DNA of 64,000 nucleotides from an uncultured Lachnospiraceae bacterium. Its GTDB lineage: Bacteria > Bacillota > Clostridia > Lachnospirales > Lachnospiraceae. The notes beneath the pieces were generated by a model that was not told the origin of the DNA, ran no database searches, and saw only the letters and a list, made by a program, of their open reading frames with translations. The DNA is taken from the NCBI GenBank assembly GCA_949878435.1, contig CATLAK010000010.1, forward strand, positions 1 through 64,000, written 5' to 3'. The position numbers and the translations under genes are program-made. The stretch's first letter is position 1, and each line of letters starts with the position of its first letter. Positions 50,835-61,453 of the stretch are shown here, piece by piece.

Positions 50835-53063
50835 TTATTCTTCTTCCTGTCCGCGCTTTTGTGCCAGCATCCGGTCATACGCTTCCTCAGATATCACATT
50901 ATATCCATAATCCACCGCCAGATTATTGAGTGCATATTCATTCTGCTCAAGGCGGTACACAATACAATCCTCTGATTCTCTGTACACAGACATCTGATCC
51001 GGAAACATTTCCGAATAAACCTTTATCCATGCTGCCAGTTTGGCTTCTATTGCCCTTCTGTTTTCATCCAGATTATAATATTTCATAGAACCTGTGTTGG
51101 AAATTCCCAGCATCTCCCGGGTCACCACCTGGTCCGCATCTGCTATATCGATTGGTCTGTCTTCATATTGCTGCCCCATAATCCTATAGGCATTGTACAT
51201 AACAGGCTTTTTTTCCAAAACAAAAAACACATATTTCGTGGGCAGTTCCAGATATCGGTCCGGCGCATAACATTCCATATTCTCAATAAATTCCCACAAT
51301 TCATAATGATACCCCCGTCCCCTAATCAAAGATACTTCCTCCACTGGAGATACCACAGTCCATGTATTCTTCTTGTATTCCTTCGAGATATCCACACACA
51401 CTTTTGCCGCCATAGAGGTTTCAAGATAAAAGTAGGACTGCATCGGAATATTTCCCAGACCATAAGTAACATAGAAACAGGCTGCTGCCGCAGCGATTCC
51501 AGACAGCTGCGAAATCCTTTTTCCCCATTTTCCGAAATAAACTGCCAGTGTTTCAAAGGGAAGCGTCAAAAGAACCGGGCTCAAATATCCGATGAACATT
51601 CTGACCCTTTCTTCCTTCATAAGCCGGGGTATTCCGAGAATCCAATACCCCATCACGATCACGCAAAAAACCAGCGTCAGCCAGACTGCAAAAAACTGCT
51701 TGTTCTGCCACTCCTTCCGCTTTTTGCCTATGACCAGAAAGTAAACGCCTGCATACAGGATTCCTCCCCAAAATACATAGCCCCAGACCACATACATTTG
51801 ATCCGCCATCATATGAAAGAACTGGTACAGGACATTTTGATTTTTTCCCGAATCCTCTTCTTCCTGTTGGCCTTCAACCGTCTCCATCTCCTCATCTAAA
51901 TCCAGCGAATCAGCCGATTCAGACGTCTGCATCACGCTTAACGCCCATGTCATCGATCCCTGCCAGTTTTTTCCTTCCAATTTTCCAATCAGAAAAGGCG
52001 TCAATGAAAGACAGCAGATAAGGATCAGGCAGCGAAACAAAGGCAGGATCATCTTTTCCTCCCATATTTTCCGAAGATAGACCAGCACCAGACTGCCGCA
52101 GAGCACCACCGCAAAGATCACAGTAAAGAAATGCGTCGATAAAGCCAGAGAGGAGGCAAGCGCAAAATAAATACCGTCCTCTTTCTTCTTCTCCTCCAGA
52201 AATCTTCCTAAAAGCAAAAGACCAATGAGCAAAAAGGGCATTGCAAATTCCTGGGGCAGGGTAAATGCCATACGATACGCAAAGGGATTTCCCACGAAGT
52301 CCGTCACCCCATAAAGCACCAGATAAATCAGAACGGCTGCACGGCTACGTCCTGCACGGCGTAAAAAGAAGACCGCTGCCGCTGCCACAAGAATGCTATT
52401 TAGCGCGCCGTAATAGCGCATAATCTGATTGATGTGGAGTCCGCTCAAAAAATGCAGGGCGGACAGCATATTATGCATGCCAAACGGATAAATACCGTCA
52501 TAAAAGATATCTCCTGCCTCCATGAAGTTGATCCATTCATTGTGCACATACATATCAGAAGTCCTGTACGCATAGGTTCCAAAAAAAGCCGGCAGTCTGC
52601 GCTGCATCAAGATTACGAAAGCAATCAGGCAAACTGAAAAATAAACGATCCGCCCAAAGGTGATACTTCTGAAAAATTCTTTGATCCCTGCCTTTAAGGA
52701 TTTCCACCCCTTCCGCATCCAATCTTTGATAAAGATCTCCGCACGGTACTGTCCGCCTCCAAGAAGCGCCATTACCTTAAAGGTATCCATAATGATCTTC
52801 CTGTAGTTTACCTTTTTGATAAAGCCATATACAATCAAAGTAAGCACAAGCGCCAGCACAAGGGTATATCTATTGTAAATATGAAGAAGCGCCAACGCAT
52901 ACACCCAGCTGATACATACGGTGTAGCTGACCAGCAATGCCTTGACCACACTGTCCGCTGCCTGTCTCTTCCCAAAAGGAAGCCGCAGCACTTTTGCCGG
53001 CAAAAACACCATCAGCACCAAATACAAGATTATAAAATATGCAATACTGCCTGCTTCCTGCAT
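50835..53063 (-). CDS. Large polytopic membrane protein of the polysaccharide cluster
   Basis: 742 aa, many TM segments; between GT4 and PelE-like genes. Confidence 0.7.
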   Translation of the reverse strand: MQEAGSIAYFIILYLVLMVFLPAKVLRLPFGKRQAADSVVKALLVSYTVCISWVYALALLHIYNRYTLVLALVLTLIVYGFIKKVNYRKIIMDTFKVMALLGGGQYRAEIFIKDWMRKGWKSLKAGIKEFFRSITFGRIVYFSVCLIAFVILMQRRLPAFFGTYAYRTSDMYVHNEWINFMEAGDIFYDGIYPFGMHNMLSALHFLSGLHINQIMRYYGALNSILVAAAAVFFLRRAGRSRAAVLIYLVLYGVTDFVGNPFAYRMAFTLPQEFAMPFLLIGLLLLGRFLEEKKKEDGIYFALASSLALSTHFFTVIFAVVLCGSLVLVYLRKIWEEKMILPLFRCLILICCLSLTPFLIGKLEGKNWQGSMTWALSVMQTSESADSLDLDEEMETVEGQQEEEDSGKNQNVLYQFFHMMADQMYVVWGYVFWGGILYAGVYFLVIGKKRKEWQNKQFFAVWLTLVFCVIVMGYWILGIPRLMKEERVRMFIGYLSPVLLTLPFETLAVYFGKWGKRISQLSGIAAAAACFYVTYGLGNIPMQSYFYLETSMAAKVCVDISKEYKKNTWTVVSPVEEVSLIRGRGYHYELWEFIENMECYAPDRYLELPTKYVFFVLEKKPVMYNAYRIMGQQYEDRPIDIADADQVVTREMLGISNTGSMKYYNLDENRRAIEAKLAAWIKVYSEMFPDQMSVYRESEDCIVYRLEQNEYALNNLAVDYGYNVISEEAYDRMLAQKRGQEEE

Positions 53064-53076
53064 GAGCGTTCCTCCT

Positions 53077-53985
53077 TTATCTTTTCATCCAGTAGCGCAT
53101 GATATCCAGTCCCTTACGCGAAAGCGCCAGACCGGAACCCGCCAATTCTTTCAGGCACCTGTAAAAATCCTCTTCCTTGCCCAAATGGTATTTTATATAC
53201 AAAACATTTAAATATGACTGTTCGGCATCCGGCCATCTCTCTATGGAATATTCCGCCCATTTTTCTGCTTCCTGGCTTTTGCCTTCTTTGTAAAGAGCAG
53301 TCACCATCATCGCGCACTGTTCGCCTGTGACAGCCGCCGAATGATGTTTGGCAAGATTCTCAACCAGTCCCGTATAAATGTAGAGGTACATCATTTCTTC
53401 CACCCCCAGCAGAGCGCCGCTGCCTAAGATTCGCAGCACTGCATCTATATATTCTTCGTTTGCCTCCCTGTTGGTCCTGTCTTCATCATAAACTGCCTGC
53501 AGACGATTCACTTCTGCTGTAAACTTGCTCATAATGTCTGTCAGCGCAGAAGCTGCATAGTGAACCGTCTCCGGATCCTCATTATCGATTGCCTTACGGA
53601 TCAATCCCATGCTGTCGCTGACGTCCGTTTTAAGCAGGTTGATCATCGCCTCTCTTCTGTCCTTTGCAGTGGAGACGGTAAGCACTTCCTCTATTGGAAG
53701 ACTTTTCATCTCCGTCTCCTTGTCGATTTCCTGCTCAAATTCTTTCTTTGTCTTATCCAGGCTTAAGCTGGCATAGTCAACTTCTTCCTCCTTGGAAAGC
53801 CGCCCCAGAATGTAGCTGAAAAAATAACAGCATGGTGCCGTAACGGGGCAAAGCGCCATAATCGTACCCCGCACAAATACAAAACGCATTTTTGTCCTTA
53901 AATACATCACTGCCATGTAAGCCACCGCTATTATGAAATTAACAATCAACACCAGCCATACGACCGTCGCTCCATTAATCTTCAT
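53077..53985 (-). CDS. pelE: PelE-like membrane/TPR protein
   Basis: Two N-terminal TMs then helical repeats (AEKWAEYSIERWPDAEQSYLNVLYIKYHLGKEEDFYRCLKEL); position between PelD-like and membrane genes. Confidence 0.6.
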   Translation of the reverse strand: MKINGATVVWLVLIVNFIIAVAYMAVMYLRTKMRFVFVRGTIMALCPVTAPCCYFFSYILGRLSKEEEVDYASLSLDKTKKEFEQEIDKETEMKSLPIEEVLTVSTAKDRREAMINLLKTDVSDSMGLIRKAIDNEDPETVHYAASALTDIMSKFTAEVNRLQAVYDEDRTNREANEEYIDAVLRILGSGALLGVEEMMYLYIYTGLVENLAKHHSAAVTGEQCAMMVTALYKEGKSQEAEKWAEYSIERWPDAEQSYLNVLYIKYHLGKEEDFYRCLKELAGSGLALSRKGLDIMRYWMKR

Positions 53986-56134
53986 CTTTCGTTACCACCC
54001 TACACCGGAAGCCTTCCCTCGTAAGCTTCCGCACTACGAATTCTGCTCCATCATAATTTGTATGCGCAAGTATATAGATATAATCACTTCCCTCTTTCAG
54101 ATATCCGATTCTGTCGCTGTCCCTTAAGATACCGCTCAATTCCATGTTAAGCTGCGTCCGGTCTCTTCCCTCTGTGGCCACGCAGACCAAAGTATATTCC
54201 GCCTCTTCCTGGGGTACTCCTTTAAGCTGTTCTTCCACTCTATTTCGGAATGCTTCTGGCAGCATGATGTTGGTATCCTCATAGTACTCTTGATTACGTC
54301 CAACCTTTTCATACTGGTATCCCTTTTCCAGACTAGAGGTAATGATCTTCACAAGGACCAAAAACAAATTCTTCTTGTAAAGGTTGACCTCGTCAAATTC
54401 CATATTCCAGAGCATAATAATATAAATCAATTTATTTCCTGAATAAATCGGCGCCGCCATACGCGGAAGTTCCCCGCCGATCTCATGATTGATAAATACA
54501 TCGCCCTCCATCAAAGCTTTGCCCAGCTCCTTGTACTCGCTAAGCAGGATGGTCCTAAGCCCACCCGTTTCTTTTGTGGTAGCGCCCACAAAGTGGAAAT
54601 ACTGGTCCGTGCCGGCATAATAAATCGACACATCTTTCACCGACATAATTTTGCTGACCACCCGGAGTGATGCCATGATCACCTTATCCACTTCAAGTAC
54701 ATCCAATTCCGAAACCACATTGTAAATCTTACCGATACTGTCTCCATAGTTGATCAGTCTGTCCTCGAAGGTCTTCTTAATTTCCACATTTGTCCGGTTG
54801 ATATCGATAATCCTTGTATATTCCTCCTCCAGTTCCCTAAGCTGATCCATCCGCTCTTTCAGTTTGGTCCGGTGGAGCAGGAAAGAGTAGGAAACCCCTA
54901 TAGCAATTATAAAATAGAATAAGACCTGAAGGACAAATTGGTACTGGGACAACACGCCGCTTACCGTTCCCCCGTCTAAAATTTCCATCCACAAATTTGC
55001 GCAGGAGGCAAGCAGAACTGCCAGAATGCTCTCCCCAACGCCTCGCTTTAAGGCGATTATCACGATATACAAAAGCAGAAAATCCACATACACAAATGCG
55101 TCCATACTTCCCTTTAAGAAATATTGGGCAGCAAAAGCTACCGCAAACACAAGAAGATTTTCCAGTACATGCACGACATATGTCATGCCCTGTCTGATCT
55201 GGGCTTTTGCCGACTGGCTTTTTTCATACAATTCTTCCTGTAGTTTTGTCCTGCGTATCTGGGCAATCTTCTTATGATTCTTACTTAAGAAGTTCTCGAT
55301 TCTTTCCAATCCGGTTTTTATATCTATTCTAGGGGTATAACCAAAATCCTCGTTGAAGGTTCTGTCGCTTGAAGCTGCTGTATCCGTAATAAACATTGTC
55401 CCTAATGCCTTTGGCGCGCTTTTTTCATAAAGCCTTTCTATATGAGATGCGAACGTTTCCCCGTCTATGCGCTCTTTTCCCCCCACTTCGTAGCAGGAAA
55501 AAGGATCCTTATCCAACCCTTCTTTGCCCACACGGTAGACAGCGTCTGCCAGATCAGTGACATAGATCAGTTCAGTTTCTGACGCTAAAAGCTGATAATC
55601 CGCCCCGCCTCTTGCCAGAAAACATTGCTCGGAAATCAAGTCCAATGTATCCTCGGCGCATAAACAGGCGCCATATACATAAGGAACCCGCAGCGCTGTG
55701 ACTCCAAATCCCGGCTCCGCATAAGTTTCACAAATCCGCTCTCCATCCCTTACAATCTTTCCCCTGGCGCCTTTTTCTGTTCCCGCATCCATACAGGAGA
55801 GATAGCAGACCTTCGGTATTTTGTATTCCTTTGCCCAGCTTAAGATATTAACCAGAGCACTGCTGAACGCCGATGCACATTCTTCTTTTTCCCACTCATA
55901 ATTCTCATCCCACGCGCCGGTGAAGATGAGATAATCGGGCATGATTCCCGAAATGACATACTTAAGATCTGCTGAATCTTCCTGAAAGAAAAACGCAATA
56001 TGCCTGGGCATGCCTTTCCTCTTATCTGTTTTTCTTTTTCCCGTCAGGACATATACATCGCATTTTTCCCTGTGCAGCCTGGCAATCAGATTTCCTACAA
56101 TCAGTCCATAACTTCCTATAATCAATACTTTCAT
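53975..56134 (-). CDS. pelD: PelD-like protein: N-terminal SDR/epimerase domain, TM block, GAF, degenerate GGDEF
   Basis: MKVLIIGSYGLIVGNLIARL Rossmann start; four TMs; GAF-like region; LRDSDRIGYLKEGSDYIYIL. Confidence 0.7.
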   Translation of the reverse strand: MKVLIIGSYGLIVGNLIARLHREKCDVYVLTGKRKTDKRKGMPRHIAFFFQEDSADLKYVISGIMPDYLIFTGAWDENYEWEKEECASAFSSALVNILSWAKEYKIPKVCYLSCMDAGTEKGARGKIVRDGERICETYAEPGFGVTALRVPYVYGACLCAEDTLDLISEQCFLARGGADYQLLASETELIYVTDLADAVYRVGKEGLDKDPFSCYEVGGKERIDGETFASHIERLYEKSAPKALGTMFITDTAASSDRTFNEDFGYTPRIDIKTGLERIENFLSKNHKKIAQIRRTKLQEELYEKSQSAKAQIRQGMTYVVHVLENLLVFAVAFAAQYFLKGSMDAFVYVDFLLLYIVIIALKRGVGESILAVLLASCANLWMEILDGGTVSGVLSQYQFVLQVLFYFIIAIGVSYSFLLHRTKLKERMDQLRELEEEYTRIIDINRTNVEIKKTFEDRLINYGDSIGKIYNVVSELDVLEVDKVIMASLRVVSKIMSVKDVSIYYAGTDQYFHFVGATTKETGGLRTILLSEYKELGKALMEGDVFINHEIGGELPRMAAPIYSGNKLIYIIMLWNMEFDEVNLYKKNLFLVLVKIITSSLEKGYQYEKVGRNQEYYEDTNIMLPEAFRNRVEEQLKGVPQEEAEYTLVCVATEGRDRTQLNMELSGILRDSDRIGYLKEGSDYIYILAHTNYDGAEFVVRKLTREGFRCRVVTKDED

Positions 56135-56148
56135 AGTGCTGCTCCTTT

Positions 56149-57624
56149 TTATTGCTCATGAAAAGAATAAATCACAACCTTTTCCGGCTTTATGTTTTTC
56201 CTTCCCTTCAATTGCTTTTTCGTTTGTATGCCTGAAATATTCCCTCTGCAATAAATGTGCTCATCCAAATGGATCAACTTGTGCCTGATGCGGAAAAAGG
56301 CTGTTGTAAACCCTGAGAACGCGCCAAACAGCACACCGGCGCCGGCAAAAACCGGCGTAAATCTTACAGACAGAAGACTCCCTGCCGCCGTTCCTAACAG
56401 GAACAACATACTTGCAAGCAGCGCCCCCGGCGCATCATCCAAATAAAACTGGAAGATCATCAGGCTCTGCAGCAGATAGATAATCATATATGCCACAGAC
56501 ATGACCGGATACATAGTAAGAATCCTTCCTGCGATGCCTAAGTTTGACGCAAACGCGATTACCAGCACGAACACACATATATTGATGATCATCTGCGTTT
56601 GTATAATATACAAAAGTTCCCGACGGAGTACTTCTATCATTTTATTTTTTGCTTTAATGATATCCTTTCCTGCCGCACCGATGATAGATTCACAATACGC
56701 CTTATAGGCGGTATGGAATTTTGTCTCTACATTGACGACAAAAATTACCAGAATAGACAGATTGCTCAGCATTGCCAAATAAGTCACTACATCGTAGACC
56801 GGCGCCGTCCAAAAGACCTTCGCCACAATCACCTGATAGGGCGATAAAAGCCAGAAAATGAAATTGTGAGAATAAATTCCCAGCGTGTAGAACAGATTTG
56901 CCATAAAAAGCTTCCAATACTTTTTAAAGTATGTCAGCACTTCCCGGTTACTTGTATTATGTTTATTAAAGGTCCTTCTAAGCCTCGCCATCAAAAATAC
57001 AGCAATCAGGTTAAAGCTTAATGCAAGACCACAAAGAATCCCATTGACCACAGAAAAATTCCACCAAAATACGGCTGCCCAGGAAAACCCAATACCGAGC
57101 ATCAGGCTGAAAAGAAAGCTGTACGTAATCTTCCTGTACTCTTTCAAAAGCGTAATAAAAGTCATGCAGTAAAAGGTGAACACCAGTCCTGTATAAAACA
57201 GATAGGAAACCAGAATGTAGCCTGCTGAAAATCCTCCCTTAAAATACATGGCAATACCAAACGGTACTCCTGTAACTACCGTAAGCACCGCCAGAATCAG
57301 ATTCCCCATATCCAGCGCCGGAAGAATACTTTCAAATTCCTCCATGTAGATCTTATCCGCGCAAAAACGGGAAAGAATAATATTGACCGGGGAAGAGACA
57401 ATGAGTGAAAAAATAAATACATAAAGGATGGTGGAAGAGAGCACCTCTCTCTGCATCCAGGCAATCTTTACATACGGCAGAAGAAAGTACATCAGGTTGA
57501 TGGTCAGGATCACCATAATCGTCGGTCCAATCGTGACCACCGTTGCATACAATCCTGCAAAAACAGAATGAATGATCCCATCTTTATTAAATAATCGTTT
57601 CAGTTCAAATCCAATACCTGCCAT
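56149..57624 (-). CDS. pelG: PelG-like exopolysaccharide transporter (MOP-type)
   Basis: MAGIGFELKRLFNKDGIIHSVFAGLYATVVTIGPTIMVIL, polytopic. Confidence 0.88.
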   Translation of the reverse strand: MAGIGFELKRLFNKDGIIHSVFAGLYATVVTIGPTIMVILTINLMYFLLPYVKIAWMQREVLSSTILYVFIFSLIVSSPVNIILSRFCADKIYMEEFESILPALDMGNLILAVLTVVTGVPFGIAMYFKGGFSAGYILVSYLFYTGLVFTFYCMTFITLLKEYRKITYSFLFSLMLGIGFSWAAVFWWNFSVVNGILCGLALSFNLIAVFLMARLRRTFNKHNTSNREVLTYFKKYWKLFMANLFYTLGIYSHNFIFWLLSPYQVIVAKVFWTAPVYDVVTYLAMLSNLSILVIFVVNVETKFHTAYKAYCESIIGAAGKDIIKAKNKMIEVLRRELLYIIQTQMIINICVFVLVIAFASNLGIAGRILTMYPVMSVAYMIIYLLQSLMIFQFYLDDAPGALLASMLFLLGTAAGSLLSVRFTPVFAGAGVLFGAFSGFTTAFFRIRHKLIHLDEHIYCRGNISGIQTKKQLKGRKNIKPEKVVIYSFHEQ

Positions 57625-57638
57625 CCTTTATCACCGCC

Positions 57639-59042
57639 TCATGCCAAAGAATTGTACAAATTCCTGTATTTGCGCACTACCTCTTCATTCCGGTAAAACT
57701 CGCAGACTCTTGCCTTTCCGCTCTTTCCCATCTGCATGCGCATCTTTCTATTTCTTGCCAGCAGAACCATTGCTTCCGCTGCTTTATCTACATTCATAGT
57801 AGGAATGATAAGTCCGCTGCGTCCGAAGTAATCCTGCTCGCCGCCATAAAGAAGTTCCTTACATCCCCCTACGTCCGTTGCAATACATGGTTTCTCTGCC
57901 GCCATTGCTTCCAGAAGGCATAAAGGCTGCCCTTCTGAAATGCTGGTCAGCATAATCATATCCATCTTCCCCATATAATCCTTTACATTGATTCTCCCGG
58001 TAAAGATCACATCCGGAATCCGGAAGCCATTTACAAGATCCAGACATTCTTTATAATACTTTTCATTCTCATCCGTAGGTCCCATCAGATAAAGACGAAG
58101 AGAAGGGACTTCCTCTTTTGCCAACCGATAGGCATTAATCATGGTTTTCACATCTTTAATGGGAACAATCCTTATAACCGCCCCTATATTGATTCTGCCA
58201 TCCTCTTTCCTTGTGGAAAGATTTTCCATCTCCTTTGCAAATACACCGTTGGATATCACTCTCGTCTTTTCCCTAGGGCATCCAATCTCTGTCTGTATCT
58301 GTCTTGCCGTCTGGAACAGAGAAATCACATAATCGGCTTCATTATAAATGCATTGCGAGAGCATATAAAAATAGTTTATCCAAAGATTCTTATAAATTCC
58401 CTGGGTCCAGTCAGCCTTAATAATCTCCTCTTCCCGCTCTCTCGTGTAGATTCCATGCTCCGTTAAAATCAGCGGTTTATGATACCTATATTTTGCCTTA
58501 CATGCTATAATTCCCGCGTATCCCGTGGAAATCGCGTGGAAGCAGTCCGCCTCTTCCACCGGTATCATCAGCACCCGGAACAAAGGCAGATATAACGAAC
58601 GAATGCTCCACAAAAAATCAGTAAACACACAATTGGGATATTTTTCAATGTAAAGCCGTCTTGTCAGCTCCATGAAATCCTTGCTCATAAGGAGATCATT
58701 GACAGAATACTCCGTTTGATCAAAAAAATCGAACACGCCTCCCCAGTCAATGTGTTCACCGAGCAGAAGCGACCACAGGCTTTCCCGCTCCTTATTCTTT
58801 AAGATTACCTTTTTCTTTCTTTCCACATACCCGCTTCCATTCAGGTAAGATTCTCTGATTTCGCGCACATTAGAAGGGATCTGATACTTAAATTTTCCTC
58901 CATCCTCTCTTGTGGGCACCAGCGTATAGATGACAAATTCTTTTTCTTTCAATTCCTCTGTGAGCATTTGCACCCATCCGGACACGCCCCCCGCCACATA
59001 CGGATAACTTCCTTCTGCAAACATTGCTATTTTCATAAGCAC
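57639..59042 (-). CDS. pelF: PelF-like GT4 glycosyltransferase
   Basis: MKIAMFAEGSYPYVAGGVSGWVQML...TSISEGQPLCLLEAMAAEKPCIATDVGGCKELL. Confidence 0.9.
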   Translation of the reverse strand: MLMKIAMFAEGSYPYVAGGVSGWVQMLTEELKEKEFVIYTLVPTREDGGKFKYQIPSNVREIRESYLNGSGYVERKKKVILKNKERESLWSLLLGEHIDWGGVFDFFDQTEYSVNDLLMSKDFMELTRRLYIEKYPNCVFTDFLWSIRSLYLPLFRVLMIPVEEADCFHAISTGYAGIIACKAKYRYHKPLILTEHGIYTREREEEIIKADWTQGIYKNLWINYFYMLSQCIYNEADYVISLFQTARQIQTEIGCPREKTRVISNGVFAKEMENLSTRKEDGRINIGAVIRIVPIKDVKTMINAYRLAKEEVPSLRLYLMGPTDENEKYYKECLDLVNGFRIPDVIFTGRINVKDYMGKMDMIMLTSISEGQPLCLLEAMAAEKPCIATDVGGCKELLYGGEQDYFGRSGLIIPTMNVDKAAEAMVLLARNRKMRMQMGKSGKARVCEFYRNEEVVRKYRNLYNSLA

Positions 59043-59054
59043 ATAACTCCTGCC

Positions 59055-60551
59055 TTACTGCATCGGTATGCGGATCTCCTGCTGTCTGATTTCCAGCAGA
59101 TAGGCCTGTTCACCGACTTTCTGTATTTCATATCCCTGACCATGCTTTAAATCCCTTCCGGTCCTTACCATGCAATACCACACGTCCACAAATCCATCCG
59201 CCCGAATCTGTATATGATCGTCTGAAATCTCAATTGCAGGCTGAATCCTTTCATACCGCTTAAGCCGCTCCTGGGCTTCTAACCAGTCTACCGACTCCAA
59301 AAAATGGTTCTTCCCATAAAGATTATGCATATTCTTGGTCAGCTCAAGAGAATATGCCGCCCACTCAAACGATTCCTGCTCTCCCTTACTTCCCATGATT
59401 TCCCGCATATCCAGATAACAGCTGGCAAGCCCACACCCGGAAGATGCGCTGTCCATGCGAAACCGCTTTTCATCCGCCTGCGTATGTCCCTCGCTTATCA
59501 CTGGAAGAAAATCCCCTTCATCTGCCTCCATTACAATGCCTTTGTTCCTCTGCATCTGCCGCTGCGTATCATAAAACTCTTCGTCCTTATCCTGCATATG
59601 GGTTCTTCCCGAAATGACCAGCCCTTCTTCATGACCAATCTTCTCCATTGCAGGCCAGACCACATCCCTTATATATGCAGCCGGTTCCCTGCTGTAAAGT
59701 CTGTAAATAAGTTCCCTGTCCGCATGCTCCGTATCGGGATAATAATCCAAAAGCACGGCACTGCTGTTCACAACCGGATATAAGAATGTCTCCTCCATAT
59801 CAGCAAAAATACCGGTTAAAATCCCTATTCCCGATTCCTCCTCAAAAAAAGGCGCATTACAGACATATATTTTCCCTTTTCCCCACTGCTTCTTCCACAA
59901 TAGCGGAATCAGTTCTCTTTGCTCCTTAAACTCTTTGCTCTGTTCCTGAATCAATTTCGTACAGGCAGCATCCAATGAAAGATCCCCTACCGTCATTGGC
60001 AAATCTGCATAGTTGACCATTCCCTGCGCAAGGATGCCCTCAAAAATCATCATCCCATCTATTTGGGTTTTCCCCCGGCTTTCCAAGATACCAAGCTCTT
60101 TCTCGTATTCGCCGCTTTCATCTGGCAGATTTGTATAAAGCAAATACTTGCCATCCGCCTTTACCAGTTCCAAGAGCATATGCTGCGCATCGGCTTCCTC
60201 TAAACTATCTGTTGTGATAATAAATATGTCTGCCGTTTCTTTTTGCTCCTCTGTCAGCTGGGCAGCCGTTTCTTTTGCAATATAAAATTTTTTCATACGT
60301 TCCAGCATCTGCATGACCTGGGAAGTCGACCTGCTTTCTTCCTCATTTCCATACAGAACCACATACCGGGCTGTTTCGGGCTGCACCCTTTCTCCTGCCT
60401 CTTCCTGTTCGATCACCGGCAGCCTGCTCTCCGTCCCATAATCTATCCGCAGATTTCCCGAAAAGATAAGGTAAAAAACAAGAAGCCCTAAAAAGCCGGC
60501 TGTAATCGCCAGATAATCTGATATTTTCAGCATTTCCTTTCCCCCTGTCAT
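59055..60551 (-). CDS. DUF2194-type PelA-like protein with N-terminal TM anchor
   Basis: 498 aa; position directly upstream of pelF; overall DUF2194 layout. Confidence 0.6.
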   Translation of the reverse strand: MTGGKEMLKISDYLAITAGFLGLLVFYLIFSGNLRIDYGTESRLPVIEQEEAGERVQPETARYVVLYGNEEESRSTSQVMQMLERMKKFYIAKETAAQLTEEQKETADIFIITTDSLEEADAQHMLLELVKADGKYLLYTNLPDESGEYEKELGILESRGKTQIDGMMIFEGILAQGMVNYADLPMTVGDLSLDAACTKLIQEQSKEFKEQRELIPLLWKKQWGKGKIYVCNAPFFEEESGIGILTGIFADMEETFLYPVVNSSAVLLDYYPDTEHADRELIYRLYSREPAAYIRDVVWPAMEKIGHEEGLVISGRTHMQDKDEEFYDTQRQMQRNKGIVMEADEGDFLPVISEGHTQADEKRFRMDSASSGCGLASCYLDMREIMGSKGEQESFEWAAYSLELTKNMHNLYGKNHFLESVDWLEAQERLKRYERIQPAIEISDDHIQIRADGFVDVWYCMVRTGRDLKHGQGYEIQKVGEQAYLLEIRQQEIRIPMQ

Positions 60552-61453
60552 TTGGGATATATGTAACGTTGTTCATATACCTGCTTACAGATCTTACTGA
60601 TTTGATCCGACAGAACGCCGAAGCAGATCAGTTGGAATCCAAATATGACCAAAATCGATGCAAGTATGGGAATGCCATTGGACCATTGAAGGGCACGGAA
60701 TATTCCATAGATTCCTCCCGCCACGCACATGATGATACCGGCTTTCCCCAGAATGCGCATAGGCTGGAACAATAAGATAACCTGGAGGATCAGCACAATT
60801 GTCCGGAATCCATCCCGAATCTGCTTCACGGAGCTTTTGCCCTTTCGTTTCAATGCGGTAATGCTCACTTCCCCACCATTATATTCCTGTTCCAACATCA
60901 AAAGCGTCGTTACCGTAGAGGCGCCAAAAGTATTTGGCAAAAGCGGAAGATAGGGGAGAATGACTTCTTTCCGAAAGCCTCTCATTCCCGAATTAAAATC
61001 CTTAAGTTCCTCCCTTATAATCAGATTCAGAATGCATTTCAGAATCTTTTTTCCAAGGCGTCTGCTCTTTTCTTCATAAGAATCCTTATCCCTTATTCCA
61101 ATGCAATAATCCAGATTCTCTGCCTTCATTTTCGAGATAACTTTCCGAAGGTCTTCCGGTCTATGCTGTCCATCTGCATCGTACCATGCAATAATATCCC
61201 CATGGGCTTCCTTGATGCCTGTCTTTAATGCCGCGCCATATCCTTTATTTCTTCGATGATTGATCAGCCTGACCCCTTCTATATTGTCTACAATTTTTGC
61301 TGTTTCATCGCTGCTCCCATCATTTACCACAACAATTTCTACCATTTCCTCTTCCCATTTGGCAGTTTCCAAAAGGAGCTCCTTAAGCACCATCTCAATT
61401 GCCTCCGCTTCATTATAAGCAGGAATAATAATGGATACTCTATCATTATTCAT
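60548..61453 (-). CDS. Glycosyltransferase family 2 with C-terminal TMs
   Basis: VSIIIPAYNEAEAIEMVLKEL...DIIAWYDADGQHRPEDL. Confidence 0.92.
   Translation of the reverse strand: MNNDRVSIIIPAYNEAEAIEMVLKELLLETAKWEEEMVEIVVVNDGSSDETAKIVDNIEGVRLINHRRNKGYGAALKTGIKEAHGDIIAWYDADGQHRPEDLRKVISKMKAENLDYCIGIRDKDSYEEKSRRLGKKILKCILNLIIREELKDFNSGMRGFRKEVILPYLPLLPNTFGASTVTTLLMLEQEYNGGEVSITALKRKGKSSVKQIRDGFRTIVLILQVILLFQPMRILGKAGIIMCVAGGIYGIFRALQWSNGIPILASILVIFGFQLICFGVLSDQISKICKQVYEQRYIYPK

Noticed and set aside
51168-51899. Plus-strand 243-aa ORF
   Set aside because: Antisense to the 742-aa membrane protein gene.
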